NCBI GenBank assembly: GCA_027605045.1
Contig: JAQFWX010000050.1
Span: 217,446 to 281,445 of the forward strand
Origin: Phallus indusiatus
Taxonomy: Eukaryota > Basidiomycota > Agaricomycetes > Phallales > Phallaceae
Direction of reading: 5' to 3'
DNA length: 64,000 nt
The position numbers and the translations under genes are program-made. Shown here in pieces: positions 25,505 through 37,350 of this stretch. Within the stretch, counting starts at the first letter, position 1. Every line of letters begins with the position of its first letter. Below the pieces are notes generated by a model that worked only from the letters and a program-made list of their open reading frames with translations, did not search any database and was not told where the DNA came from.

Positions 25505-28242
25505 TGTTGTGTATAAACTTATATGGCTTTTGTATTGCCTCGTATAATGTCTGATTATTCTAACCACAGCTCCTTTTTTTTATAAATCATCATACATGTC
25601 AGTTGCTTCGGCGATATTCTAGTGTTTATATTTCTCACTGACACGATATTTTCGTAGCTATACAATGTACATTCTTGGGTAAAATTGAAAGTTGAAAATA
25701 CAAGGGTATCAACCTGGGCGGGAACTCCGGTCGGTACCCAGCGTCGTTGCGTTTCAGGTGTATGAGAAAATATCTTCCTTCCCAACTTGTACTGAAAGCA
25801 CACAATATCCCGAACGCATCCTGCATGGCGTACGCGAAATTGTGCATGCATCCCATATTAGTAGACTCGTCACTCGGTTGGTCAACCTGTGGTCGAAGGT
25901 CCGCTCGTTGACATGCCGCCTTTCTTGAAGCACAATCCATTGAGATTTTTCATGGCTTATTTTAGACAAAAAACGTCCTATTGTATTCTATCGATATATC
26001 GGGAACATCGGCCAGATTCACAAACAATTTAGCGGGTCCCACGAACATCTCTGGGAGATATCACGCTTGTACCCGACGTTCGAAATTTCTCTCATGAAAA
26101 AAAATTCTTCATTAAACTTCAGGTAAATCGATATTTTTTTTTACCAAAAAAATAATACTTGACCTGTGTCAAATTTCTCAGCATGCAAGGTGTTCACCAA
26201 GGCGTCAGTCCTGATTGATGAGAGAATTAGATTCACATATGTCAAAGCAATAACCAAACCACGAGTTTTATTTTGCATCAAGTAGAAGACGAGAATTTTA
26301 CTGCAAGATGCTAACTTGGCTTAGTTCATTACTCTGTTGGTTTCTGCGGACGCAGATTCGGCGTTTTACGCTGGAAGTTTGAGCAGAGTTCACTACCGGG
26401 CCGGTTGTTGAAGGAATGAACAGCTTGTCAGATGCGACCATTCCTTAGAGATATTTGGCACAACCGATGTTGACAGTTTCCTTGTTGCTTTTCGACATAT
26501 TTGCGACGACATCGTCTAACAGCCTTTTTCCGATTTAAAAGAGCACCGCATCACCTGATGTGTTTCTATGTTATTTATAACTCCCAGCGGAGGGTGTACA
26601 GACACGAATGGAAGGATGGTCACCCATTGTTGACTAGTTAATTGACAGATCATGTGTGTGGATGCCTTTCTTGGAAACAAGGCTTGCTCGAATACAAAGT
26701 ATTCTCACTGAAGCTCTAGATCACGAGTTCACACGTTACAAATTTCAATTTTCTCTCGGCGCCGAGCTACCTTAGAAGGTCAATATTTTCCGATTAACAT
26801 TCTACTCAGTCTCAGTGCCACCATTATGTAGTAAGCGTTTTATGTGTTATAAACTGATTAAAATATAATCTGACCCAAGTTCCTTACACATCAAACTAAA
26901 ACTGTCAACCGCCAGCGCCGTAAAGCCTCACATTGTGTCATCGAAGTTATTCCGAGTTGGGAATTTTAATTATGAATTTTTGTCGCTGTCTGGGGGGGCA
27001 TGCTAACCCTAAACATTGTCTACGCCATCCGATCAATTTGAGTTTGAAGAAATCCGAACGGAGCATCCGCTCGCTTTGTTCTGGCTGACTCTGTCAACAA
27101 CCAAGGCACGTCGGCAAGCCCCAGTCTAAACTTCTGCACTCATCATAGAAATATTATCAACGAGGGTCCGAAAAGGTAATATGCGGGTAATATTCTTTTA
27201 TTCGTGGTGTTATCTTCTGATGGTCGGAGGGTGGCTGCATCATTTGAACGATCACTCGGAAAGCTGCTATGTACTTTCTATGTCCGAGTCTATGTCATTT
27301 TCCCATTGAAATATAGTTCGTTGTTTGTCGTGTGCCGTATGTAAAGATTATGGACGAGAGCCTTGCAGAAGGTTAGATTCCTAAAAGGCTTATAAAGCTA
27401 TATCAGCAACGATAAGTAACTGGGAGTTCAATTCATTGTATTGTTTCTTAAGAGTAGTGGTATCGTATCTTTCTCAGATAACAGTCTATCGGAAATTTGA
27501 AGTCGTTTGCTGAACTGTACTTGCGGAAAACTTGTGCAGATTCATTCCTTCCAAAAAAGCAGCTTTCAACGCCAACCATCACATCTGAGCACAATAAAGG
27601 CTTACGATTGTAACATCAAGTTTCAGCTGACCCCTCTCCCGATATTGTGAGCCATGGCCGTAGCGTACTGCGTAAGCACTGAGTACTGAGATTTGAACGT
27701 TTGAACGTTGAACCAGAGCTGACAGACACGTTGACCAATGACCGCGTGACGCCGCACGCGTGATGACACGGGTTTTTGACTCCATCAGCGGCGCTTCACG
27801 AGCTATGGCGGAGCATCTCAGCGTGCTCACTCATTCATGTCTTAATATCGTCCAAACCTGTACCAAAAGAACAACCTTTTTCTTCATGTTGAAGCTTCTT
27901 TTTTCCAATGCTAACGTGATCAAATACAATGGCCGGAAAAATACGTGCATTCTTATTCGTGGAAACGCACCGACCTCCGAGTCTGCTTACTGACGAGGTA
28001 TTATCTCATTCAATCTGGCTATATCTTCCGATCGGGGTGGTGTAATACTGTGCTCTCAGCCTCGGGTCTAATCACAAGCTAAATGAATCAGAACATGCAA
28101 ATCGTTCATTGAGCTCGACTTTCGGATAACAACCTTTCCCTAGCGCCCTTCGCGAGTCACTCTCCCTAAACCCAAATTCTATATATTTTGATGGCTTTTT
28201 TCTTGATTAATCCAAATATCTTAAGCTACGCCTCATATATCT
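25505..28242. other. Non-coding part of duplication unit 1
   Basis: About 2.7 kb without a supported gene. From about 25.86 kb it is the upstream half of the duplicated segment, with similar sequence at 31.2-32.4 kb and at 36.4-37.3 kb. Only short shadow ORFs. It may be promoter and decayed sequence. Confidence 0.5.
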
Positions 28243-29826
28243 ATGCCTGGCCTTATAAACACGAACGTTATTGCCAGAACTATCTCGCCATCAAGTGCGG
28301 AATACTTGAACTTGATCATCAAACAAGCCCCAGACTCGTATATCATAGATTTATGTTCAGGTCGTTTCTTAAAGCATCAGTTGCATTTTGATTAATTGTT
28401 GACTTGACTCAATTTTCAGTTTCTGTTACCGTTCTCTTGTTATGGGATATGATGATCACCTATGACCAAGAAATCGAGCTTATTTGGAGGTTAGTGTCGT
28501 TATCACATTTACAACATCACTTCCTCATTTCATATACTTACGTCGATATTACCATCTGTTTATTTAATTCTTACATCTAGATCACGAAGAAATATTGTGA
28601 ATTATCTCTTCTTTGTTATTCGGTATCTAGCCTTGGGCTTATCGGTGTAAATGGATATTCATTTCTCTTTGCGTAATCTCTCAACCGACTGGTTTCTCCT
28701 TCTAGAATGATGGTTATAGTAAACCTAGGCCGGTTTCCAAAACAAAATCTCTGTCGCACCATCTATGAATATGTTTTCTGCATATGTAGTGTCGTATTGT
28801 TAAGCACTGGGGATATGCTGCTTGTTTATCGGAGTACGTCTATGACTAATAATCTGCTTCTTTGATATACTATCTTTACTTCTATGGATCTAGTCTTTGC
28901 GTTCTACGAAAGAAATCGTAAAGTTCTGGTTGGTCTGATCACTCTCTGGTTGTTGAACATTGCTGCGCTTCTGGTTCTCTCTATTCTATACTCCATGGAA
29001 GTGCATATCGTTCATATCCCCACAGTCATCAAACAGGGTGTCACTGGAGAATGCATTGTCTCAGACCTCCCTGCGTTTGTGCGTGACATTTGGTAATATT
29101 TCCAAATCAACTTAAGTATGTCTATGAACCTTCTGATTTTTCTTTTGATGTTCTAGGGTATCTGAGTTGGTTTTCCACGGTATTCTCTACATCTTGATTA
29201 TAGCAAGGTACCGTGTGTTTCAATAGACGTCTCAGCCAGAAAACTGAAAACATTACCGGAGGTCCATCTATTTATTGACGACCGTTTCATGGAAAACATC
29301 GGCTATATCCCGTGTTTATTACATTTTTATTCGAGATGGATTTTGTGTATTTGCCCATCTTTTAGGTGAGTTTATCGATTTGAAAAAAAATAAAATAAAC
29401 GCGAAATCATGACGAATTTCTTCTACAGTAGTCTTTATCGTTTCGGCCCTTCGACTCAATATAGCTCCTGATACAGTGATAACTCAGTGCGTAAGCTTGC
29501 AAGCCTCCATTTTCTCCGATGATATTAACAAAAAGCACTTTCCTTACAGAGGAGGCATTTTAATCATTGGGATGACAGTAAGATTTAACATAACACTTGC
29601 CTATAATTGAACGCGATTCTTACGACGGCATTACATAAAGGGAAGTCGCCTAGTTCTCAACCTGAGAAGTCTGAACAACCCCTCTTGCGATCACTATAAT
29701 TATTGGATAGGGAAAAAAATCCTGTTTGATACTATAGGTGTTGTTGAACCAGGCTCCGGCGAATCGGGTATGAACTCGTTCGAGTTGACACCATTGAGTC
29801 CTACATCGGCTGCGAATATGGATTAA
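28243..29826 (+). CDS. DUF6533-like multi-pass membrane protein (copy 1)
   Basis: Model: 28243-28360, 28420-28489, 28581-28646, 28706-28833, 28894-29092, 29157-29207, 29262-29365, 29429-29486, 29550-29577, 29641-29826; 335 aa. Ten exons, all phases agree. Shows VSVTVLLLWDMMITYDQEIE followed by LIWR and NYLFFVIRYL (the DUF6533 signature), DMLLVYRIFAFYERNRKVLV, several hydrophobic helices, and GSRLVLNLR before a polar tail (SFELTPLSPTS). These mushroom-specific proteins have six to seven predicted helices. Their function is unknown, although GPCR-like topology has been noted. Four relatives lie in this window with the same exon pattern. No signal peptide. Confidence 0.82.
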
Positions 29827-30089
29827 AAGCACAGTTAGCACGCTGACGGGTAAACAAACATAACATAATAATAATACTAGACAGTGTTTCCTATTTAGTG
29901 TATGCTTCAGTAGTTGTATGACCTTGGGTTCGGGGTTTAGGTTTAGTAAGAAGGGCGTTAATCAAGCGTTCAAACATCGACATGGAAATATATACAACAC
30001 GAAAAAAATAAGTATTCGTCGCGAATTTATAAATGCTGCTAATTACGCACCATTGACAGAGCTGGCAGAATCATGACGTCAAGACAATC

Positions 30090-30476
30090 TGTCAGGGTAC
30101 GCTACCGCCGTCTCTCATTTTCTTATTTATTATCATCGGCATCGTTTCTTTTCTATTTTATTTATCCTTTCCATATTTTACTTTCACTCTCCGTTTCCTT
30201 GTTCTGTCTCTATTTCACTTTCTCTACTCGCGCGCTCGTACCCGGCGTGATGTCCGTGACATCACGTCGCTTAGGTTCGGCTTGGGCGCCTGGCACTTAG
30301 TTGTGTCAGGGCCGCACGCCGCGTCGTCGTTTTATGTATATAGTAGCTGTACCTAGAGTGAGGGTCCCTAAGCTTGTTCTCTTAGGATCCCCTCCCTCTA
30401 GGTGAGTAGTTAGTTTCCCTTCCAATATATTCTCTTAGGATCCCCTCCCTCTAGTGTGAGCTGAGTAGCCCTAACA
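30090..30476. mobile_element. Solo LTR 1 with 5-bp TSD
   Basis: 387 bp, begins TGTCAGGGTACGCTACC and ends GCCCTAACA, i.e. TG...CA with matching short terminal inverted bases. It is flanked by the direct repeat caatc (30085-30089 and 30477-30481). An internal motif ttctcttaggatcccctccc occurs twice near its 3' end. The homologous site in unit 2 (around 39250) is uninterrupted. No internal retrotransposon coding region is present, so it is a solo LTR left after recombination. Confidence 0.85.
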
Positions 30477-30647
30477 CAATCCAGCCAACTTCAGTTTGAG
30501 GTTGTCAGAACGCAGCCACTGAGAAAAGCAACGACTTCGTCGTTTTTATGTTTCTAAGCATTCAACCAGAAAATGGTTTACATAATTGCGTAGTGAAATA
30601 ACCTGATCGTCAACATGCAGGTAAATTGATGTCAACGTTGGTGCTAC

Positions 30648-30999
30648 TGTCACGGTACGCTAGCGCCTTTTCCGATTATTCGATTTCTTCGATTTCTTTC
30701 GGTTTCATTTCGTGTTACGATTTCCTTCATTTCCCGTACTTTGCCGTTTCCATTAGTTCCATCGTTTTCTCGATTTTTCGACCTCTTCGATTTTCCTCGA
30801 TTTCTGTCTGTATCTCCTCGGATCCCATGGGGATCAGTCGAGCGCTTCGTATCCTGTACTTATATGCGTTTTCCCTAGAGGGGGATACCTAAGCTTGTTC
30901 TCTTAGGTTTTCCCTCCTCTAGGTGAGTAGTTAGTCGCTGCCCCTCAATAGATCTTAGGTTTTCCCTCCTCTAGGTGTGTGCCCTGAGTCGCCCTAACA
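30648..30999. mobile_element. Solo LTR 2 with 5-bp TSD
   Basis: 352 bp, begins TGTCACGGTACGCTAGCGCC and ends GCCCTAACA. It is flanked by gctac (30643-30647 and 31000-31004). It shares termini and the doubled ttctcttagg...ctaggtg motif with LTR 1 but is clearly diverged in its T-rich middle, so it is a separate insertion of the same family. The empty site in unit 2 is near 39410. Confidence 0.85.
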
Positions 31000-32600
31000 G
31001 CTACATACGGAATACCCTTCTTTCATTTCACGTGTACTAAAACAGGAGCATAACTACAAACAAAAACCACCCTTCGTGAAAATATAAGAAACGTTTGTCA
31101 AATATCACCCAATCATAATCTTGATCTCATAATGTACTGGCGAAATCTCCAGCGAAGCATTCTCCCATTCAGCGCTAGTAGGCTGTAGTCGGACGTTCGC
31201 TCGTTGACATGTCACCTTTATTAAAGCACAATACTGAGATTTATTTCAGAAAAGACGTGTTATTTTATTCTATTAACATAACGGGAACATCGGCCAATTT
31301 TACAGGCAATCCAGCAGGTTCCATGAACATCTCTGGGTGCCATCGCGCTTGTATCCGATGTTCGAATTCAGGACATTTGTTTCTCACATAAAAGAAATAT
31401 TTTCTAATAGAATCTCAGGTAAATTGACATTTCTCTTTAACAAAAAAATAACAAATTTTGACCTGTGTCGAATTTCTCAGCAATGTGTTCACCAAGGCGC
31501 CAGTCCTGATTGATGAGAAGTGTTCCGAAGATTACGTTCGTATATGTCAGAGCAATAACCAAACCACGAGTTATGTTCTGCATTGAGCAGAAGGAAAGAA
31601 TTTTTGGCGCAAGGTGCAAACTCATATAGTTCATTACTTTGCTAGTTCCTGTGGAAGCAGATTCGGCGTTTTACGCTAAAGTTGAGCAAATTTCATTGCC
31701 GGGCCGGTGATCATGAAGGAAATGAACAGCTTGCCAATTGCGACCTTCTGGAGGTGCTTGTCACATCCGATGTTGACAGTTTGCTTGTCGCTTTTCGACG
31801 CAATTGTGACGACATCGTCTAACAGCCTTTCTCTGATTCAGAAGGACACTGCGTCACATGTCAATGTATTTATAACGAAATTGCATACACGAACGAAAGA
31901 TGATCACTTATTTACTTGTTTGGCTGACAGATTATGCGTGCGTATGCCCTCCTTGGAAACAAGGCTTTCCCGGAAACTAGTTCATAGAAGTTCTGCTCCA
32001 CCAGTTCACACGTCAGAAAGCGGCAAGTTTCTTTTTCTGGGCGGTTGACTGAGGGTTCATTTAGAGTTCATTTTGTCATCGAAGTTATTGCGCCCGAATT
32101 GGAAATTTTCATTTATGAATTCTCATCGCTGTCTGGGGGACATGGTCAGTTCTAGATCTTGTCAGCGCCATCCGATCAATTTGAATTAAAAGAAGTCCGA
32201 ACGGAGCATCTGCTCGCTTTGTTCCGGGCAACTCTGTCAACAATTAAGGCACGTCGGCAAGCCTCAGACTAAAGTTCTTCACTTGTCTCAGAAATATTAT
32301 TAACGAGGAGTCCAAAAATGTATTTTTTTGATTGTGGTGTTATCTTCTAACGAACGGAGGGTGACTGCATCATTTGAACGATCACTCGGAGAGCTGCCAC
32401 ACATGACAATGTATCGAAAGCAGAACACATTGCTCGAGCATGAATATAGACCTGTGCCTCGTTTCAAGGAACGCGTACATTGAAGGATGCCTGTCACATG
32501 TTAGAACTAGCTTGAGGCAAGTTTACACCGTGGTCTTTCATGGTCAGAATACATATGTTTGAAAGCGGCATCTAGAACTACTCAACGACTACTCAACACC

Positions 32601-33360
32601 ATGAAATCCACCTTTCTTTTTACTGCACTTCTGACTCTCTCTCTGGGCGTCGAACATATTTCAGCTCAAGTATTGAACCTTGTTCAAAGGAACATACCAA
32701 TTTTTTAGTGTAATTACCGACGCCAACAGAAACCGCATCAGTGATCTGGGTTTGCAACTTCGGCAATCCTGGATGACTTGGCGCGGTCTGGGAGTCTCAG
32801 CTGAAACTCCCGGACCGCGCCAAGTCATCCAGGATTGCCGAAGTTGCAAACCCAGATCACTGATGCGTCTTGCACTGACAGACCAATTAAAGGTTTGAAC
32901 AACGAAATTATCATAACCCTCTCTTTCTTGAACAGAATAATCGGGTAGTATTCACCCGTCTTCGTGATATTGATTCTAAGCCAACGTTAACTTATGACAT
33001 GTGGTGGAGCGGCGTGCCTTCTCAAACCGGCTTTTAATATCGTTGCCACAAGCGCAACCAGCGGAAAAAATTTTCAAGTAGACTCAGCAGGGAACCTTCC
33101 TGGGATCTTAAACACTATGAATCAAACCGTTATATGGAAAGCAGCGGGTAGCAACGACGTTGGATTTACGTGAGATTCTTCCTCTTCTGTGTATCGATGC
33201 ACAAGGGAATTTATTCCCTGCTACTTTTAAGGTTCCTTGATACGTCTTCAGACAGAAAGATACGGAGGATAACAACTGCAACTGATAGCGGGAGTCTTGT
33301 CAGCCAGAATAATACCAACAGAATTTCCGCTTTGTCCCTGTCAGAGTTTCTCGAACGAAC
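32601..33360 (+). pseudogene. Decayed copy of the small secreted protein gene at 35623
   Basis: Starts with an intact signal peptide (MKSTFLFTALLTLSLGVEHI) like that of the 35623 gene. Then the frame shifts, and GTYQFFSVITDANRNRI appears in another frame, matching GTYQFVSMVTDVNGNRF. A 134-bp palindrome interrupts the sequence right after this, before RLALTDQ. The next exon position (about 32938-33168) retains similarity but has in-frame stops. No functional product expected. Confidence 0.72.
32734..32867. repeat. 134-bp near-perfect palindrome (foldback insertion)
   Basis: The left arm from 32734 (cgcatcagtgatctgggttt...) and the right arm ending 32867 are reverse complements over about 62 bp each, with one clear mismatch (tctggg against tccggg) and one near the centre (core tcagctga). 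It lies inside the decayed secreted-protein gene, where the intact relative has no such sequence, so it was inserted or generated in place. GC-richer than its surroundings. Confidence 0.88.
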
Positions 33361-35622
33361 CAACCTACAACTATGCCTTACACAGAAGTGCCAACTTTTA
33401 TATATAAGTGTTTACGTTAAGGATGTTTAATTTTGTTATTGACTATTGTTTTTAACTAGTACAATATCTTTGGAACTGAGAGCGCCTGAGGCTTGGATAA
33501 TCGTGTGTTTCCTCACTGGAGGTATGAAATATCAGGTTGATAGAGACCATAACTGAGGTACTTGAGATCGACGCTTCAAAGCTTCAACATACTTTAAGGA
33601 AATAATTGAACGTCGAAGTGACGAGGTCCTGAGACCTGAGATTGACTTTGAGCTGCAAACGCAGCTGTCTGAGTCAGTCTGACCGACGCGTCGCAGGCGA
33701 AATAAATCGTGCGAATTAAAAGCATTACGAGTAAGTGCGTTATTTAATCGTCCTATTAGTAACACAATCATTAAAGGGAGTCCAAAAGGCCGCAACCTTG
33801 AATGCGGTGATGAGAACTTGGAGAAGACTCAAAGAGGTTCAATGAGTTACGAACCTGAGAGCGTCGGCAGCACCTAGGCAGCGGCAGGCCTAAGCGCTAA
33901 ACGACTTCAGTCTTACGAGTCAAAATCGCTTGCGAGGCAGGCCGCAGCACACGAATATTGTCAGTATCATGGTGTAAATGAAGTTCTATTCTAAGATCTC
34001 TGAATTTATGGGAAATGCCAAAAAATACGAGAAAGATGTTTTTTGTTCCTTTTTTTGCCGAATCTCATCCTGACTATTAAAATTAGTATCAACGAGCCAA
34101 ATTTGTCCTAATAGTTCTACGTCCATCGGGTACTTGAGAGTCGTTTATGCCCCAATTGAAACAAAGCTTTCGCGAAGTCTGCCTTGTCTTCCGAATGAGA
34201 AGAAACGTTTTCTCGATAGCTCCACTGCCGGCAGTCTCAAGAGTCAAATGCATCCTTTCCCTCAGCACATATCGATCAGGTGCTCTCCAGACTTTTCTAC
34301 ATCCTTGACTGCATCAAAATTTCTCCGCACAGCTCACCCAAACTTCTCATGAACCAAGATTTCAATCTGTTTACATATTGTCGTCATATTCGAAATGGGG
34401 GCATTATTTCTTCAAATACACTTGCCACTTGGTTCCAAACAGAAGTTTTCAAGTAGATGACTATAAGACTCGGAAAGGACACCACGCCTTGTTTGTTTAT
34501 CAAGATGACCTATCTCGATTATTTATCCGTCTGACATGGGGAGCATAGAATTACACTATTCTCCACACGTTGAGTAGTCCCCTTTTTGCTTCAACTGTTC
34601 CATAAAATGACGTGTCTAGGTTCTTAACAGACCACCAAGTGTGGGGTGTGACTTCTTCTGTTGATAAACTTCGTCCGATGATGTATGTACAGCACGAAAC
34701 TCTCGGACGAATTCAAAATCAGGCATAGAAGTTAGAACAAGAGGTTATTGACACTTGAATAGAATTTAAAGCAGACAATTTCTGATAACGTCTCTGTTAA
34801 CAGCCACTGGATCTGGGTCAGAAGATTCGAAACTGAAAAAAGTTTGATACGGCTTCCCGAGATGTCCTGACTACGCGCCTGCAGCCTATGAACATGGGCA
34901 AGTACTGGAGTTTATGTAAAGTGGAATTTAGCTATGCTAATGTGCTGAGCGTGTCTTGGTTACAAGAATTTTAATTCTTCAACGTAAAACGTTCAGATAG
35001 CGGATGGGCGACTCCGCGTCGAATTGAGATTTCTATGGGAATATCGTTATTCACATACACCATGTTGTCTATTTTCGGGTTTATTCCGCTAAAATTTCTA
35101 ACTGCTGAAAAAGGTAAAGCCGATAAGCCGATACAAGGTTCTGGGACTGTCCGGGGACTTAGGTACGTTCTTCCCTGTCAACGGCCGACGTAAAGACCGA
35201 TGTTTGATCATTTTGAGTTGAAAGTTTTCCGAAGGCCACATTCTTTGCTTCGTCAAGCTTGCGCTTCGATGACCTATGACCATGAGAACAATTGATACCA
35301 CGGCTCATCATTTCATTCCCGTATGGACGTGTAAGTCACTGACAAGTGGCTGTATAGTAGGAAGTATGCTGTTACGCATTAAAGACTTATAATCGGAGTA
35401 AGGAGCCGTCAGATGTCATAACCTGACTAGGTAAACATGTAATGCCATTTTGAGGAATTTCCAAGCTCTCGCTTGCATTCATGTAACGAAAGTAACGAAC
35501 CATTGTACCTTTATGCTCATTGGTCGAAGAAGAATCTTAGTGTTCTCGAAAGCTATATAATGAGCACATTTCAGTGGACGTTTTTCTTCAGACGATCATC
35601 AGCTCTGACCTACAAAGCAAAC
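33361..35622. other. Intergenic, no gene seen
   Basis: About 2.3 kb of AT-rich sequence in unit 2 between the decayed and intact secreted-protein genes. Only short ORFs with no recognisable features. Confidence 0.5.
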
Positions 35623-36262
35623 ATGAAATTCACCTCTATCCTCTCTACCGCAGTTGTAGCCCTCTCTCTGGGTGTCGAGTACATCTCAGCCCAGACCCCC
35701 GTTACTACAGGTACTTACCAGTTCGTCAGTATGGTCACTGATGTCAACGGAAACCGTTTCGCGTTGACGGACCAGGGAATATCAAACGCCTCCGTTGTGA
35801 TAACCCCGCTTACCTTAGGACAACTGAACCAAACTGTAGATACACCTACCTTACTCCGTGTTTGTCTCATAAATTAACAGCATATTCATAGTGGTCGGTT
35901 CAAAGCACTCCGATCACTGGCGGCTTTATTATCGCTTCAAACAGTTCTAGCCTCTTCATTAGCCCTGCGAATGGTGTTCCTGGAATTTTGGTCAGTTCGG
36001 CAACCTCATTCGTATGGCTCAGCAATTCCAACAACGTTTTTGGCTTTACGTGAGACAATTATGTTCTCTTGAGAAATGAAAAACTATGCTGATTTCGTTC
36101 CTACCTTCAAGATTCATTGACTCAATCAATGGGACTACCAACTGGGCGCTGAGGAGCCTTCCCCGTAGCTTCAACTCACTAAATGCTGTGAATAGCTCTT
36201 CTGCTACTTGTAATGGCGGTCCTAATCCTCTGAATCTCTGGGTCCCTATCAGAATTTCTTAA
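35623..36262 (+). CDS. Small secreted protein, Ser/Thr/Asn-rich
   Basis: Model: 35623-35835, 35892-36049, 36112-36262; 173 aa. The frame opens further upstream, but the ATG at 35623 puts a clear signal peptide first (MKFTSILSTAVVALSLGVEY, cleavage after ISA). The mature protein is polar with few cysteines (one visible in ATCNGG), predicted beta-rich by its alternating pattern (GTYQFVSMVTDVNGNRF, SFVWLSNSNNVFGFTF). It recalls secreted ricin-B/beta-trefoil-like fungal proteins, but I cannot assign a family. A decayed copy lies 3 kb upstream. The intron 1 acceptor (attcatag) was chosen by phase; the preceding acag would lead to a stop. Confidence 0.7.
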
Positions 36263-37350
36263 GCAGATTAACCGTGAGTTTACTGCCCTTTTCGTAGAAA
36301 TCCTGTTTTGAAAGTGTGAAGTCACTAGGCTGCCACCACAAGTTGTAGTGAGCTAAAGTGCCACTAATCCAATCCAGTCTTAAAGTTTTGAAATATCGTT
36401 TTGAAATATCTTCTATGTCGTCTTTCTTGAAATATAGTTTGTTGTTTATCGTGTGCCGTATGCGAAGTTTTACAAACGACAATACCTTCGTTTGAATCCA
36501 TCGGAAACTTATCAGGTAAAGGGAAATTCAAGCCAGGGTGTCGCTCTTTCACCATAGTGGCATCGTACCTTTCCTAGATAACCATTATATCCGAGCCTCC
36601 AGTTAACAGTCTATCAGCGGTTTGAAGGTGTTCGCTTGCTGAAAAATTGACCAAATTCATGTTTTAGAAAAATGACCAACTACATATCGGATTCTAGTAC
36701 AATAAAGGTTTTTCGGTATTTAGCCAAGTCAATAAATGCGAGCACGAGTGACGGATCATACCTGAGTTTCAGCTGACGTCTTTCTCTCGATATTGTGAGC
36801 CATGGCCACAGCGTACACGCTTGAGATTTTTTGCACGGAGATTTGAACGAGTCAGGGTGCGTGACGCGTGATGACACGGGTTTTTGACTCCGTCAGCGCT
36901 TCACCAGCTATGGCGCGAACAGCCGGAGCATCTCAGCGTGCCCACTCATTCACATGTCTGAATATCGTCCAAATTTGTACCAAAAGAACCATCTTTTTGT
37001 TCTTTCTACCAATTTCAACGTGATCAATCTCAACGGCTGGAAAATTCCGTGTCTTCCTATTCGTGGAAACGCACCAGCCTCCGCTTGCTGGCGAGGGATC
37101 ATCACATTCAAATTGTATCTGCCAGTCGGAGTGGCGTAGTGCTGTGCTTTTAGCCTCGGATCTAACGATGAGCTAAATGAAGCAGAACGTGCCGCGGCAA
37201 TCGTTCGTTGAGCTCGACTTTCGGACACCAATCTTTCCCTAGCGCCCTTCAAGTTCGCGAGTCATTCTTCCTCTAACCCCGAATTCTATATATTTTGATG
37301 ACTTTTTTCTTTTGCGAATTAGAATACCTTAGACTACTCCTCTTATACTC
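36263..37350. other. Upstream region of DUF6533-like copy 2
   Basis: About 1.1 kb similar to 27.3-28.2 kb in unit 1. No supported gene. Probably the promoter duplicated with the gene. Confidence 0.5.

Larger units (their letters stand above)
25860..31184. repeat. Tandem segmental duplication, unit 1
   Basis: Landmarks shared in order with unit 2: cgctcgttgacatg (25902 and 31198), gggaacatcggcca (26001 and 31283), ccatccgatcaatttga (27025 and 32168), tgatgacacgggttttt (27761 and 36869), the DUF6533-like gene (28243 and 37351), and atataagaaacgtttgtcaa (about 31082 and 39503). Unit 2 begins where unit 1 ends (about 31185), so they are head to tail. Divergence is visible by eye, so it is not an assembly echo. 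Unit 1 carries two solo LTR insertions that unit 2 lacks. Confidence 0.85.
29827..32600. other. Duplication junction with two solo LTRs; no gene
   Basis: About 2.8 kb. Contains the end of duplication unit 1, two solo LTRs (listed) and the gene-free first 1.2 kb of unit 2. No ORF here has coding features. Confidence 0.5.

Noticed and set aside
30090..30999. Considered whether the two LTRs bound one retrotransposon
   Set aside because: Each has its own different 5-bp target-site duplication and only about 170 bp lies between them, so they are two independent solo LTRs.
32661..32898. Two nearly identical 60-70 codon ORFs on opposite strands
   Set aside because: Both are produced by the palindrome at 32734-32867, which reads the same on each strand; not genes.
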